DNA from: CAIYTF01 sp963664845
GTDB lineage: Bacteria > Bacteroidota > Ignavibacteria > Ignavibacteriales > Ignavibacteriaceae
Length of the DNA: 64,000 nucleotides
Direction of reading: 5' to 3'
NCBI GenBank assembly: GCA_963664845.1
Contig: OY761615.1
Coordinates: 2,108,001-2,172,000 of the forward strand
This document shows, piece by piece, positions 51,668-61,863 of this stretch; the first letter of the stretch is position 1; every line of letters starts with the position of its first letter. Position numbers and translations under genes: made by a program. The notes under the pieces were generated by a model. That model saw only the letters and a program-made list of their open reading frames with translations, was not told where the DNA came from and did no database searches.

Positions 51668-54600
51668 TAATATTCGTCCTGTTTCCAGACAATATCCCAG
51701 ACTGCCTTCTTTGTCGCTTCGTCTTTAACGCCATAGTGCTCCAAACGTTCACGTACAACCAATTCCAATTCCTTACGTTTCATCGCAGTACCCCGGAACT
51801 GATCCTTTTTCGAGTGCATAATCGTGTCGTGCAGATCGTTGGAGAGAGCCTCGTTCTGATTGAGGTTGTCATAGAAAGCACGTTTCGCTTTTGTATTCAC
51901 CGAGGACGGATAGCTCTCGCCGGTTTCAGGGGCTTTCAGCTTATGTGCTGCCGCTACAATATCATTGAGATATTGTTCATATGAAATAGCCTCCTGCTTT
52001 CGCAATTTTACCAGAGAATCCAGCAATACGCTCATACTCTGGTAATAAGCCGGATTAGTGCTTTCTTTTTCAATAATTACTTTCCGCATATTATTTTCTA
52101 TTGTCTCCGCGACGGCTTCCTTCTGATTACGGATATTTTCGGGAAGCTGGTCAACTGCATCAACGCCGATATTCACGAGTAAATCGATAAGACTCTGATC
52201 ATCAAGATCGGAAATCTGGCGGCTGTCCTTTGCACCGATATAGGTATCAATAAGATACCGCATGTCCGGCTCATACTGTTTTAAATCGATGTACTCGCCG
52301 CTGGCCAGCATAATCGTTTTACGGAGCTCATCATAATATGTAACTATCTCTATAAACTCCCGGATCTGCTGCACGGTATAACCGGCTTCAATCATTACAT
52401 CAGCCATATTGGCATAGGCATGGACTAAAGCCGAAGTAAGCGCATACAACATTTTACGAAGCGGTTCGGTGTTTTCCAGAGCTTTCGGGTCTTTGGAACT
52501 GTCGCCGCAGAAATATTTAATGTATTGCGCCTGGTCTCTCGGCGGCTCTACCGGTTCACAGAGCGCTTTTATGGATTCAAGGGCTTCCTCCAGACGGATT
52601 TTCCCGGAGATCACCCTGCTTTTGAGCAATCCTTCCACATCTTTAGGATCGAACTGATCGAATGCACCGTTTGTATAATTCTCAATGGAAGTTTTAAGGC
52701 TGTCAAATAAATTTTTGTAATCGATAATGCGGCCATATTCCTTCTCGTCGTCATACACACGATTAACGCGGCAGATTGCCTGAAAGAGGCCATGGTCACG
52801 CATAGTCTTATCAATGTAGAGAAAAGTCGCCGGAGGAGCGTCGAAGCCCGTCAGGAGTTTATCGACGACGATGAGCAGTTTCATCTGAGCAGGTTCATTG
52901 ACGAATTTGTTCTTTACCTCGGTTTCAAAGAGTTCAACCTTTTTGACGGCCTTTTCAGGATCTTCCTTAAAATACGAGCCGAGCATATTTTTGTAAATAT
53001 CATACTGGAGAATTTTTTCGGTATCTCCCTCACCCGCATCTTCGCCTTTTATATCCACATAGGAAGGGACAAAGGATGTAATAATGGCGCACTTGGGGAA
53101 CCCGGCCCGCTGGAACAGATCATAATAGCGACAGGCATTATAGATGCTGTCCGAAATAAGAAGGGCATTCCCCCTGCCATTTTTTAGTTGTGAGTTTATG
53201 GACATATCGAAGATAATATCGGTAACAATTTTCTCAAGTCGACCTTTTGAACTGAAGACTTTTTTCAGGGTACCCCACCGTTCCTTCAAACGGGCTTTTG
53301 CATATTTCGAGAGGCCTGCCGTCTTTGCATCAAAGAACTGATCAATCTTATCTTTTGCAACTATTTCCTGATCGACGTCGCGCGCATCATACTTCAGATC
53401 GAGTACCACTTTATCGGCGACTGCTTTATCGTACGTATAGCGATGGATGAAACCGCCGAAGATCTCCATGCTGGTCTGTTTATCCCGCCTGAGGAGCGGC
53501 GTGCCGGTGAAGCCGAGGATAAGGGCATTAGGCAGAATGAATTTCATTGCCTTGTGGAGTTTTCCGGACTGCGTACGGTGACACTCATCAACGAACACGA
53601 TAATATCGCCCTTCGCCCTGAAATCAGTGGGGATGTTTTTGCGCAGTTCTTCCAGGTAATCGTCATATGCGGCCGTTTCGCTTTTCTGCTTGCGGCCAAA
53701 TTTGTGAATCAAAGAGCAGAGCAGCCAGGGTGTTGAATCATCCAGCTTTGAAAGCAGATCCTTGCCGCTTGTGGTGCGGTAAATTTTTTCCTGCACACCG
53801 AGAAAAACTTTTTCAATCTGTTCATCGAGTTCTTCCCGGTCGGTGATGATGAGGACGCGGGCATCGGGGATATGTTCCCGTATCCACTTAGTCAGCCATA
53901 CCATGGTAAGACTTTTACCGCTGCCCTGTGTATGCCAGACAATACCGCCCTCCCGCTTCCGGATATAATCGCGGGCGCACTTAACGCCAAAGTACTGGTT
54001 GTGCCGGGCAAGCTTTTTAATGCCGCGGTCGAAGACAATGAAATCATGAATGAGCTCAAGGAAACGTTCTTTGCTGCAAAGGGAAATTATGTCCTTATCG
54101 AGCTTATACCCGCAGCGGCCTGCAATATCCATAACCGGCTTCGCAATATCCAGCAGGAAGGTATCGCCTTCATTATCCTTGGCATTGATCTCACGCCAGT
54201 TGAGATAGTGTTTTTCCTTAGTCTCAACGGTGCCGAAGAAGAGTCCCTGACTGTCATTACCCGCAAACAGGAACTGCATAGCAGAGAAGAAATGCTTAAT
54301 GAAAATGTCCTTCTGATTGTCAATATTCTGGCGGATGCCCTCGGTGACCGAAACGGATGACCGCTTCAGTTCAAACACGCCCAGGGCAATGCCGTTGACG
54401 TAGATTACAATGTCGGGCCGCTTGGAATGCGTACCGGCAACGGTGACTTCCTCTGCCACGTAAAAATCGTTTTCGAGAGGATACTCCCAATCTACCAGGT
54501 AAACCGTCTCTTTGTTCTCCCCCATCTCCGGACGGATATTTACACCGTAGCGGAGCAGTGAATAGACTTCCTTATTTACGTCGTACAGGCTTCTGCCGGA

Positions 54601-54816
54601 GGCGTCGGTGGATTTTTTGAACTCGAACAGCGCTTTATCAATGAAGTTTTGCGGGCATTTCTTCTTACGGAGGAATTCAATGAGCAATTCAGGGATCACG
54701 TTGCCGGTGTTTTCCCGGTCTTCAAAATTGCCGAGGTAGCGATAACCCAGCTCATTTTGAAACAGGGCGATTATGCGGTTTTGCGTGTCGCGTTCATTTT
54801 TCACAATTAATTTCAT
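51667..54816 (-). CDS. hsdR: Type I restriction enzyme R subunit
   Basis: Motor and nuclease subunit of a type I restriction-modification system. The 1,049-residue product has the N-terminal nuclease core (Asp135 in RPDIVIYVNG; Glu149 and Lys151 in GVFELKRSS), Walker A TQGSGKSLTMVW (about 297-302), DECH box VFVDECHRTQSGK (about 410-413), helicase motif III GFTGTPLL and later motifs with LLTGFDAPPATFLYIDK and QAICRVNR. The C-terminal part is helical and probably contacts the methylase. All key motifs are intact. Confidence 0.95.
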   Translation of the reverse strand: MKLIVKNERDTQNRIIALFQNELGYRYLGNFEDRENTGNVIPELLIEFLRKKKCPQNFIDKALFEFKKSTDASGRSLYDVNKEVYSLLRYGVNIRPEMGENKETVYLVDWEYPLENDFYVAEEVTVAGTHSKRPDIVIYVNGIALGVFELKRSSVSVTEGIRQNIDNQKDIFIKHFFSAMQFLFAGNDSQGLFFGTVETKEKHYLNWREINAKDNEGDTFLLDIAKPVMDIAGRCGYKLDKDIISLCSKERFLELIHDFIVFDRGIKKLARHNQYFGVKCARDYIRKREGGIVWHTQGSGKSLTMVWLTKWIREHIPDARVLIITDREELDEQIEKVFLGVQEKIYRTTSGKDLLSKLDDSTPWLLCSLIHKFGRKQKSETAAYDDYLEELRKNIPTDFRAKGDIIVFVDECHRTQSGKLHKAMKFILPNALILGFTGTPLLRRDKQTSMEIFGGFIHRYTYDKAVADKVVLDLKYDARDVDQEIVAKDKIDQFFDAKTAGLSKYAKARLKERWGTLKKVFSSKGRLEKIVTDIIFDMSINSQLKNGRGNALLISDSIYNACRYYDLFQRAGFPKCAIITSFVPSYVDIKGEDAGEGDTEKILQYDIYKNMLGSYFKEDPEKAVKKVELFETEVKNKFVNEPAQMKLLIVVDKLLTGFDAPPATFLYIDKTMRDHGLFQAICRVNRVYDDEKEYGRIIDYKNLFDSLKTSIENYTNGAFDQFDPKDVEGLLKSRVISGKIRLEEALESIKALCEPVEPPRDQAQYIKYFCGDSSKDPKALENTEPLRKMLYALTSALVHAYANMADVMIEAGYTVQQIREFIEIVTYYDELRKTIMLASGEYIDLKQYEPDMRYLIDTYIGAKDSRQISDLDDQSLIDLLVNIGVDAVDQLPENIRNQKEAVAETIENNMRKVIIEKESTNPAYYQSMSVLLDSLVKLRKQEAISYEQYLNDIVAAAHKLKAPETGESYPSSVNTKAKRAFYDNLNQNEALSNDLHDTIMHSKKDQFRGTAMKRKELELVVRERLEHYGVKDEATKKAVWDIVWKQDEY

Positions 54817-54829
54817 TTTACACCCTTGT

Positions 54830-56812
54830 TTAAAATCCCCATATTAATTTTATCATATCAACAGTTTCTTTTTGCCGTATCTCAACTTTGTCAAGTGGAA
54901 ATACACCATCAACGGTAGGATCAATTTTTGTAAAATTAATGGACGGGGGAAGATTCCGCCTGTCAATAGAATCCATATGTCCAACTAGAAGTTCATTCCA
55001 AATAATATTGCTCGTAGCATAATCATCCATTTTCTCTTGATAATAATCATTATTACTGCTAATGTTTTGCTTATCCTTAAGAAGTAATACCATGCCTAAC
55101 TTGTTACGTATCGAATTATATCTGTTTTCATCAAAGACGCCTTGTGCATCTATAAAAAGTAGTCGGTTTTTATCGTTAAATGCAAAGATGTGTTCCAAAT
55201 GCATTCCATATCGCTTTAAGTTGTTTTTATTAAACCGTTCTTCCAATCCTGATAAGGCCTCGTTACAATAAGATGGTTTGTCGAGTACTTTGGACAAATA
55301 TCTATCAATGCGCATTAAAATATATTTTGAAAAGTTACCCCACTTATTATTTGCATTTTGGAGTATTTCCCATTTAAATAATTCAGAAATTTTATTATAA
55401 ATGTTGGGCTGTATTATCTGGTCAGTTTCGAGAAATTCAAGCAGAGTTTTATCGAAAACATTCTCAATTTCGTTTATCGATTTGTTACGAATATCTTTGT
55501 TTAGCCGATAAATCAACTTTTGAAATTTATTGCTATCGTACTCCCCCATAAGTCTTAAAATAGTGTGAAACTGGTCGAATTTTTTTGCTACAAATTCTAT
55601 TTTCTGATCTTTCAATGGATCATTGAAAGTTATTGAGGAGACAATTAATAAATATTGCTGGTTTTGATCTAACAGCTTATTAAATATAAGATATTCATTA
55701 GAATACTGGGTCCGGATGTTTAGAAGAAGATCAGCAAAGTATTTGAACTCACTACAAACCCAGCTAAACAGCTTCTCATTATTTTCAAACCTTTCAAAAT
55801 GATTTAATATTTTTTCCGTTTGATATATCTCGTAATGGTATTTGTTTTCAAATTTTTCATATTCGGATTCGCTATCGGCGAATTTTGCTCTGAAGTATAT
55901 TTTGAAAAAGGAATCTAAGTCGACTCTAGTCTCCGAGGTGTTTTTTATAGTTGTGTTATAATACTTGTCTTGCAAATCAACCCAGATATTGTTTGCCGTT
56001 TCTTTTTGCTCATCACTTAAATTGCCAATAAATTTGCCTTTGAGTATTTCATATGACTTTAAGCCCATTCCCCTGTCATTTACAACTTCAAAGATTGTGG
56101 CCACATTTTCTTTATGTTCGATTTTGATTTCCACAATATTCAGCTTTTCAAGAATATAATAAATATAATAGGTGAGCTTAACAACATCAACAGCTGCTTG
56201 CTCAGAGTCAATTTTAAATAGTTTATCATAATACTGGGAAATGATTTTGTAATTTTCAATTATTTTATTTTGGCTTTCATCATTAGGCGTATAGCCAAAA
56301 TAATCTTCATTTAATATTGCATCAAAAGCGCTTTGCCGATTAGTATTAAATATTTTATAATATTCAGGATTACTAAAGTCATCGGCTTCAAATATCAGAT
56401 TATTCAAAGTTGCCGTACTAATTGTTTTAACTCCATAATCTGGCGATTCATTAATGCAATCAACCATGCGCCGCAATTTAATAAACATTATAAGAAGTGT
56501 TGTCAATCGCTGTTGGCCATCAACGATAGAAATACTATTTGAAGTTTTACACGTGAGGTAAGTATTTAAAAAATATGGGGAGAATCTATCTAAAACATCC
56601 TTTTTGATTAATTTGGGGTCTAGGAGTCTCCTTTCTGTTAGGTTAAACCGTAATTCTATATCTTTTAATAAAGTATCAACCTGACTTTTTTCCCACTTAT
56701 AGTCACGTTGATAAATATCAATATAGTAACGTTCTTTATTTTGAAATACTTCGTGTATGGTTTTACCGTTTGGAGTAATTAAGCTTTTAACTATTTTCGA
56801 ATCTGCTTCCAT
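54830..56812 (-). CDS. DUF262/DUF1524 protein (GmrSD-like)
   Basis: The 660-residue product has the DUF262 signature SIVDGQQRLTTLLIMFIKL near residue 95 and, near residues 555-620, a DUF1524 HNH-like part: HLEHIFAFNDKN and RNKLGMVLLLKDKQNISSNN. DUF262 plus DUF1524 is the layout of GmrSD type IV enzymes, which cut DNA with modified bases. In this copy the usual Pro after HxxH-type His is replaced (EHIFAF), so cleavage activity is not certain. It is embedded between hsdS and hsdR in the same direction. The base composition seems richer in A and T than hsdR and hsdM, suggesting separate origin. Confidence 0.85.
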   Translation of the reverse strand: MEADSKIVKSLITPNGKTIHEVFQNKERYYIDIYQRDYKWEKSQVDTLLKDIELRFNLTERRLLDPKLIKKDVLDRFSPYFLNTYLTCKTSNSISIVDGQQRLTTLLIMFIKLRRMVDCINESPDYGVKTISTATLNNLIFEADDFSNPEYYKIFNTNRQSAFDAILNEDYFGYTPNDESQNKIIENYKIISQYYDKLFKIDSEQAAVDVVKLTYYIYYILEKLNIVEIKIEHKENVATIFEVVNDRGMGLKSYEILKGKFIGNLSDEQKETANNIWVDLQDKYYNTTIKNTSETRVDLDSFFKIYFRAKFADSESEYEKFENKYHYEIYQTEKILNHFERFENNEKLFSWVCSEFKYFADLLLNIRTQYSNEYLIFNKLLDQNQQYLLIVSSITFNDPLKDQKIEFVAKKFDQFHTILRLMGEYDSNKFQKLIYRLNKDIRNKSINEIENVFDKTLLEFLETDQIIQPNIYNKISELFKWEILQNANNKWGNFSKYILMRIDRYLSKVLDKPSYCNEALSGLEERFNKNNLKRYGMHLEHIFAFNDKNRLLFIDAQGVFDENRYNSIRNKLGMVLLLKDKQNISSNNDYYQEKMDDYATSNIIWNELLVGHMDSIDRRNLPPSINFTKIDPTVDGVFPLDKVEIRQKETVDMIKLIWGF

Positions 56813-56874
56813 TTTGGTCTCACCTTTTTTTAAGAGTTTATGGCTATTTCTAAATATATGTAATGCTTTTTGAC

Positions 56875-57144
56875 TTATAGAGATCTCCTGATGAAATACC
56901 AGTTTGTATTGACCTTCTTTCTCTCCGGTAAGACGGACGGAATGACATCCAGCCGGTTTTCATCATCCAATGTACGGAGCAAATTCCGGATGGGAAGCCC
57001 TTCCCTGTGATCGTGCGTGAATATCCCTGCTCTTATGAAATCCCCCATAAGCTCCTTTGAACGTATTTTATCCACACCCGGATTTCGACGGAAGAATTCC
57101 GCGATGACCCGGTTGATACCATTTAGCTGCTCATCAAGTTCCAT
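56875..57144 (-). CDS. Small protein between hsdS and the DUF262 gene
   Basis: The 89-residue product contains RRNPGVDKIRSKELMGDFIR and LPIRNLLRTLDDENRLDVIP, then NTNWYFIRR. The pattern of helices with a terminal strand could be a small winged-helix. No named family is recognised. It starts 3 bases after the hsdS stop with CAGGAG upstream, so it belongs to the restriction operon; it might regulate it or act with the DUF262 protein. Confidence 0.6.
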   Translation of the reverse strand: MELDEQLNGINRVIAEFFRRNPGVDKIRSKELMGDFIRAGIFTHDHREGLPIRNLLRTLDDENRLDVIPSVLPERKKVNTNWYFIRRSL

Positions 57145-57147
57145 AAC

Positions 57148-58326
57148 CTACTCCTGATTATTGATTAATCTGATCTTACCGGTTAAGAGATTCTGCATCA
57201 TGCCCTGTTTTATACTCTTGTACTTATTCAGTTTCTTTTCAAGCGCGTTTATCTCGGAATCCATATCCGAAAGCACAGATGCAATATGAGTCTGTTCCTC
57301 AATTGATGGGAAGGGAATTTGCATTTCTGAAATCATTTCTCTTCTCACAGAATCAACTGAAGATTTTGCGGTCAATTGCATAATCCTATCATAAAAATTG
57401 TTCTGGAAATAAAGGAAGAAATAGAAACCAAGAATCTTGCACTGGAAATTGCTTATTTTATAAACACGTTGATGAAAATCAAATTTACCATTAAAGTAAT
57501 GCATTACTTTCCCCGTCCCAACTCCATCGCCGGCCACCAAAACGGCTTCACCATCAAAAGAGTACGAATTAATTCTTTCAATGTTTGGGGAACGTACAAA
57601 AAAAGGGAAAGCCCCATCTTCAACTTTGTCTTGCGTGTTTTTTGCCCCTGTGCATATAGAAGCAATATTCTTAATAGGCTCACTGGACCATCCATCCTTG
57701 GGCTTCAACAATTCATGCATTGTGGCTTGCTTAATGCTGCGCTTTTTGGCAATGAGTTTTTCGAGGGAATTGATTAGAGCATCTGCATCTCTTAAGGTGC
57801 TGGCAATAGCGGTTTGCTCGGCTTTTGTTGGGGGGAAAGGGATAAGTAAGAACCGAACATCTTTACTATTTATTGCGGGATAATTTGAGCCAGAAATTAA
57901 ATTATCTATCTGTTTGTTTACTATAGTTGCAAAAAAATGATTATAGACGAATCCACAATCCGCAACTCCAGGAATACATTCGATAACTGAAAAGCCTGTC
58001 GAGCACACATAGTCTTTTAGATCATCTTTAATCAATAGATGAGATCTGAGATTAGGTCTAACCGTTGAAAACAGGATGCTACCTAGTTTTACTTTCCTTC
58101 TCGCTCTAGAAGGTGCGTTCTTAAACGACACGTCTGTCCTATTCTTTAATACACCCCTATCCACATCTTCTATTGATATGTAATGAATGCAATAATCAGG
58201 ATTGGTTGAGCTGGATAAATTATCAATATCAATATCGGCTATTTCGCCTAATTTCTTCACTTCCCAATCACTTGGAATCAGGCCAACCTCTGTTTGTTTA
58301 TAATTGGATTTAATCACGGCTTTCAT
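57148..58326 (-). CDS. hsdS: Type I restriction enzyme specificity subunit
   Basis: Reads the DNA target sequence. The 392-residue product has two target-recognition domains, each followed by a helical spacer: first VGLIPSDWEVKKLGEIADID ... FPPTKAEQTAIASTLRDADA, then PKDGWSSEPIKNIASICTGA ... FPSIEEQTHIASVLSDMDSE. The order TRD1-CR1-TRD2-CR2 is complete. The ATG at 58326 is chosen over a TTG at 58344. Its first bases overlap the end of the YhcG-like gene by 17 bases, supporting coupled translation. The recognised sequence cannot be derived. Confidence 0.93.
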   Translation of the reverse strand: MKAVIKSNYKQTEVGLIPSDWEVKKLGEIADIDIDNLSSSTNPDYCIHYISIEDVDRGVLKNRTDVSFKNAPSRARRKVKLGSILFSTVRPNLRSHLLIKDDLKDYVCSTGFSVIECIPGVADCGFVYNHFFATIVNKQIDNLISGSNYPAINSKDVRFLLIPFPPTKAEQTAIASTLRDADALINSLEKLIAKKRSIKQATMHELLKPKDGWSSEPIKNIASICTGAKNTQDKVEDGAFPFFVRSPNIERINSYSFDGEAVLVAGDGVGTGKVMHYFNGKFDFHQRVYKISNFQCKILGFYFFLYFQNNFYDRIMQLTAKSSVDSVRREMISEMQIPFPSIEEQTHIASVLSDMDSEINALEKKLNKYKSIKQGMMQNLLTGKIRLINNQE

Positions 58327-59422
58327 TTTCCAATTCTTTTTCAATTTCTTCGATAGCCGGCAGACTGTCTTTTAACCCGGTGGGCAGTTCGTTCGTTAAC
58401 CGGCGTTCCCAGTTTGCGATGCCAATTGGGTTGGTATATCCGGCGAGGGAATATTCAACAACAACTTTATTTTTTGATTTGACCAGGAGCAAACCAATGG
58501 AAGGCTTATCATCAGGATGGCAAAGCAGATCATTCACCGCGTTCAGATACATATTCAGTTTACTGATATAGCCCGGTTCAAACTCACCGGATTTCAGCTC
58601 AACCACAACGAAGCAGCGCAGCTTCAAGTGATAAAACAAAAGGTCGAGATAAAAATCGCTGTCGCCCAGTTCAAGATGCACCTGTCTCCCGACAAAGGCG
58701 AAGCCCTGCCCAAGTTCGAGGAGAAATTTTTGAATGTGGTCAATAAGTTTTTGCTCTAATTCGGCTTCACGGCGGGGATCGGCATTGCCGAGAAAATCAA
58801 AAATATAGGGGTCTTTAAAAACCTGTGCAGTAAGGTCGGAGTCTTTTGGCGGCAATGCCTGCGGGAAATTATGCAGCAAGGCGCCTTCCCGTTTGTGCAG
58901 CCCGGTTTCAATCTGAAATACAAGCATATCCCGTCCAAATCCGTTTTCGACGGTTTTTTGTGCATACCACAGCCGCAATTCGGGTTCTTTAACTTTATCC
59001 AGAAGCGTGATGTTGCTGCGCCAGGGGATTTGTGCAACGGTGCGTTGCACTATTTCCTTATCAGGCCATTCTTCCGCGAACAGCCTCATATATTTGAGGT
59101 TCCGGGGCGAAAAGCCGCTCATGTCGGGGAACTCGCTTTTCAGGTCAAAGGACATGCGGTCAATGACTTTTGTTCCCCAGCCTTCTTTTTTCTGGCGTTC
59201 CAGAATGGCAGAACCAATATCCCAATAGAGCAGGATCATTGAAGTATTTGCCGCGAGGACTGTTTTAATACGCTGCCGGGAAATTGTGTCTTTTAATTCC
59301 CTGATAAAGGAAAGATACCCTTCCGGCATTTCGGATTTTACCGGAGGAACAGGGATAATTGCTCCCTTCTTTGCTTTGCCCATGGATTTCCGGTCACCAT
59401 TGCCAGGCTTTTCTAATTCCAT
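58310..59422 (-). CDS. YhcG-like PD-(D/E)XK nuclease (DUF1016)
   Basis: The 370-residue product has the DUF1016 N-terminal domain (SMILLYWDIGSAILERQKKE, FSPRNLKYMRLFAEEWP, QIPWRSNITLLDKVK) and a C-terminal PD-(D/E)XK nuclease domain with DSDFYLDLLFYHLKLRCFVV and VELKSGEFEPGYISKLNMYL, catalytic Asp and Glu-x-Lys being present. Such proteins are often found inside type I restriction operons; their role is not settled. It overlaps hsdM upstream (10 bases) and hsdS downstream (17 bases), so it is an integral part of the operon. Confidence 0.9.
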   Translation of the reverse strand: MELEKPGNGDRKSMGKAKKGAIIPVPPVKSEMPEGYLSFIRELKDTISRQRIKTVLAANTSMILLYWDIGSAILERQKKEGWGTKVIDRMSFDLKSEFPDMSGFSPRNLKYMRLFAEEWPDKEIVQRTVAQIPWRSNITLLDKVKEPELRLWYAQKTVENGFGRDMLVFQIETGLHKREGALLHNFPQALPPKDSDLTAQVFKDPYIFDFLGNADPRREAELEQKLIDHIQKFLLELGQGFAFVGRQVHLELGDSDFYLDLLFYHLKLRCFVVVELKSGEFEPGYISKLNMYLNAVNDLLCHPDDKPSIGLLLVKSKNKVVVEYSLAGYTNPIGIANWERRLTNELPTGLKDSLPAIEEIEKELENESRD

Positions 59423-61863
59423 TCGAAACCCATTTTCTTAAGATGTTTGTTCACTTTCTTTTCAAGGGCGGATACTTCTGCCGTCATTTGCGGCAGCGGA
59501 ACCTCGTATCGTTCTGCCAATTCATTCACCCTCCGGGTAAGGCGGTGACTGATGTTGTCCATTTCGGTACTGATCCGCTCCCGGATGGAGGACAACCATT
59601 TTTTCTCAACGACAAGCTCCTGCACCTGCTCAATGGTCAGTTCTTCATACATGTTGATGACATAGGTCTCCAACTGCACTTTAGCCGCTTTGATATTTTC
59701 CTGAACGGCAGCATCTTCATCCAGAAGCGTCCGGTAGCCGAGCAGCATATCATATTCGGCGGCGTTGTCGGCAGTGCGCGCTCCTAAACTCCTGATGGCT
59801 GCACTGAGGCTTTTTTTGTTGATCTTAAGCTTTTCATCGATTGCATTAGCCAGCAATCCGTCTTCGGCGCCGTGTTCCTCGCGGAGCTCATCCATACGCG
59901 CTTTCAGGGCTTCGGATTCTGCCTCCAGGTCATCCAGCATCTTCTGGTCATCACCGAAAAGCTCACTGATTATCAGCGAGACAGGGATCAAACGGCCTTC
60001 AAGCCCGTCAATACCGGTCACTTCTTTAGTGGTTTCCTTACCGCCGGTTTTTGTAATCCGGGTGATGCGTTTTAGTTCCTTCCCGGCAGCCCAGCCGTCG
60101 GCAGAGAGTTCATACATATCATCCTGCATGGTTTCGCTCCAGTAGTCCATCAGGTGCTGATAGACGGCATATTTGTCAGTCAGCTTTGCTTTCGCATACG
60201 CTGTCAAGAGCGATTCGGCAATGCCGGCGATCACTTTTTTCGGGTAGCAGCCTGTATCAAGCACTAGCAGTTCAGTCTCCACGCTGTTCACCCACCGGGT
60301 AAAAAGTCTTTTCATCGTAGTACCGAAAGCGATGAATTCGGGATGATCGAAAATTACCGCTTTGATGTTTTCCTTAGGCACCCGGATGTCATAATAGCCG
60401 GGACGGGACCGCTTGAAAAGTACCTTTTGCATTGACGGGTAAACGTCCCAGTACTTCTGAAGGGCATCAACATCGGCAGCGGGTATTCCGCCTGACAGAT
60501 GGGCGGCAATGTCCTGAAGGTCTTCCGGTTCGCTGCTGTCGATATAGCGGGGAATGTTCAGATTAAAATTATTACGGGCATCGGCGATTTCGGAGAGCGG
60601 TATCATCCGGGAATATTTATCGACCTCGATGAAATTATTAAACGTATCGACTATCTTGTGTATATCGCGCTCGCGCAGCCGGTTCTTGTTGCCGTCCTTT
60701 ATAAATTCTTTGGAAGCATCGATCATGAAAATGCCCTTGCGCTGCGGGGCGCCTTCCTTGTCAATTATGACGAGAGAGGCGGCGATACCGGTACCGAAGA
60801 ACAGGTTGGCAGGCAGCCCGATTATCCCTTTGATATAACCTCGCTGAATGATGTTCCTGCGAATATCACCCTCCGCGTTGCCACGGAACAGGACGCCCAG
60901 CGGCATAACGATTACGCCTTTCCCGGTTGACTTGAGCGACTTTATAAAATGCAGCAGGAAGGCAAGATCGCCGTTTTTCTGCGGGGGAATGTTGTCATAG
61001 CCGTCGAAGCGTTTAAATTCATCGTTGTACGGATCCAGACCGTTTGCCCATGATTTATAGCTGAACGGCGGATTGGCCACTGCGAAATCGAAGGTCTTCA
61101 GTCCGCCGGTCTTTTCATCCCTGAAGGCGGGGGCTGCGAGGGTATTCCCCTGGACAATTTCGGACGTGGGGTTATTGTGGAGCCACATATTCATAACGGC
61201 AAGGGCGCGCGTTGCGTTCTCGTTTTCCTGACCGTAGATAGTAATGCCGGCAGGAGCTTCCTCAGCCGCCCGCAGGAGCAGGGAGCCGGAGCCGCAGGTC
61301 GGGTCATACAGGGTTTGGGACGGATTAACCGCATTGCCGATGCCGACGATCTTAGCCATCACCCGGGAGACTTCAGCGGGGGTATAGAACTGACCTTTGC
61401 TCTTACCGCTTTCGGCGGCAAAATTGCGCATAAGGTACTCGTACGCGTCGCCCAGTATGTCGTCGCCGTCTACGCGGTTCTGGCTGAAGTCGAGCAACGG
61501 TGTTTCAAAAATTTCAATGAGTCTGGTGAGGCGATCAACTTTGTCCTTGCCCTTACCGAGCTTATCGTCGTTATCGAAGTCGGCGATGTTGTTTAGGATA
61601 CCGGTGAGATCGTTGGCAGCGGCGAATTTGCCGATGATGGTGTTGATCTTGTTGCCGATGTCGGCTTTGCCTTTAGCCTGGCACATATCCTTAAAGCTGC
61701 CGCCCTCGGGGATCTCGACGAGCGCGTCTTTTTTATCGGAGACATATTTCATGAAGAGGAGTACGAGGACGTAGTCCTTATACTGGCTGGCATCCATACC
61801 GCCGCGGAGCTGGTCGCAGCTTTCCCAGATTTTCGAATAGAGTTCGGATTTTTTAACGGGCAT
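59413..61863 (-). CDS. hsdM: Type I restriction-modification methyltransferase subunit
   Basis: N6-adenine methylase of the system. The 816-residue product has the HsdM N-terminal helical domain, AdoMet motif LYDPTCGSGSLLLRA (about 186-198) and catalytic motif VANPPFSYK (about 262-270). The 300 or so residues after the methylase core are unusual in length (typical HsdM has about 500-550) and end in a coiled coil (ELAERYEVPLPQMTAEVSAL), perhaps for contact with HsdS or HsdR. First gene of the leftward operon; AGGGA lies upstream of the ATG at 61863. Confidence 0.94.
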   Translation of the reverse strand: MPVKKSELYSKIWESCDQLRGGMDASQYKDYVLVLLFMKYVSDKKDALVEIPEGGSFKDMCQAKGKADIGNKINTIIGKFAAANDLTGILNNIADFDNDDKLGKGKDKVDRLTRLIEIFETPLLDFSQNRVDGDDILGDAYEYLMRNFAAESGKSKGQFYTPAEVSRVMAKIVGIGNAVNPSQTLYDPTCGSGSLLLRAAEEAPAGITIYGQENENATRALAVMNMWLHNNPTSEIVQGNTLAAPAFRDEKTGGLKTFDFAVANPPFSYKSWANGLDPYNDEFKRFDGYDNIPPQKNGDLAFLLHFIKSLKSTGKGVIVMPLGVLFRGNAEGDIRRNIIQRGYIKGIIGLPANLFFGTGIAASLVIIDKEGAPQRKGIFMIDASKEFIKDGNKNRLRERDIHKIVDTFNNFIEVDKYSRMIPLSEIADARNNFNLNIPRYIDSSEPEDLQDIAAHLSGGIPAADVDALQKYWDVYPSMQKVLFKRSRPGYYDIRVPKENIKAVIFDHPEFIAFGTTMKRLFTRWVNSVETELLVLDTGCYPKKVIAGIAESLLTAYAKAKLTDKYAVYQHLMDYWSETMQDDMYELSADGWAAGKELKRITRITKTGGKETTKEVTGIDGLEGRLIPVSLIISELFGDDQKMLDDLEAESEALKARMDELREEHGAEDGLLANAIDEKLKINKKSLSAAIRSLGARTADNAAEYDMLLGYRTLLDEDAAVQENIKAAKVQLETYVINMYEELTIEQVQELVVEKKWLSSIRERISTEMDNISHRLTRRVNELAERYEVPLPQMTAEVSALEKKVNKHLKKMGFEWN

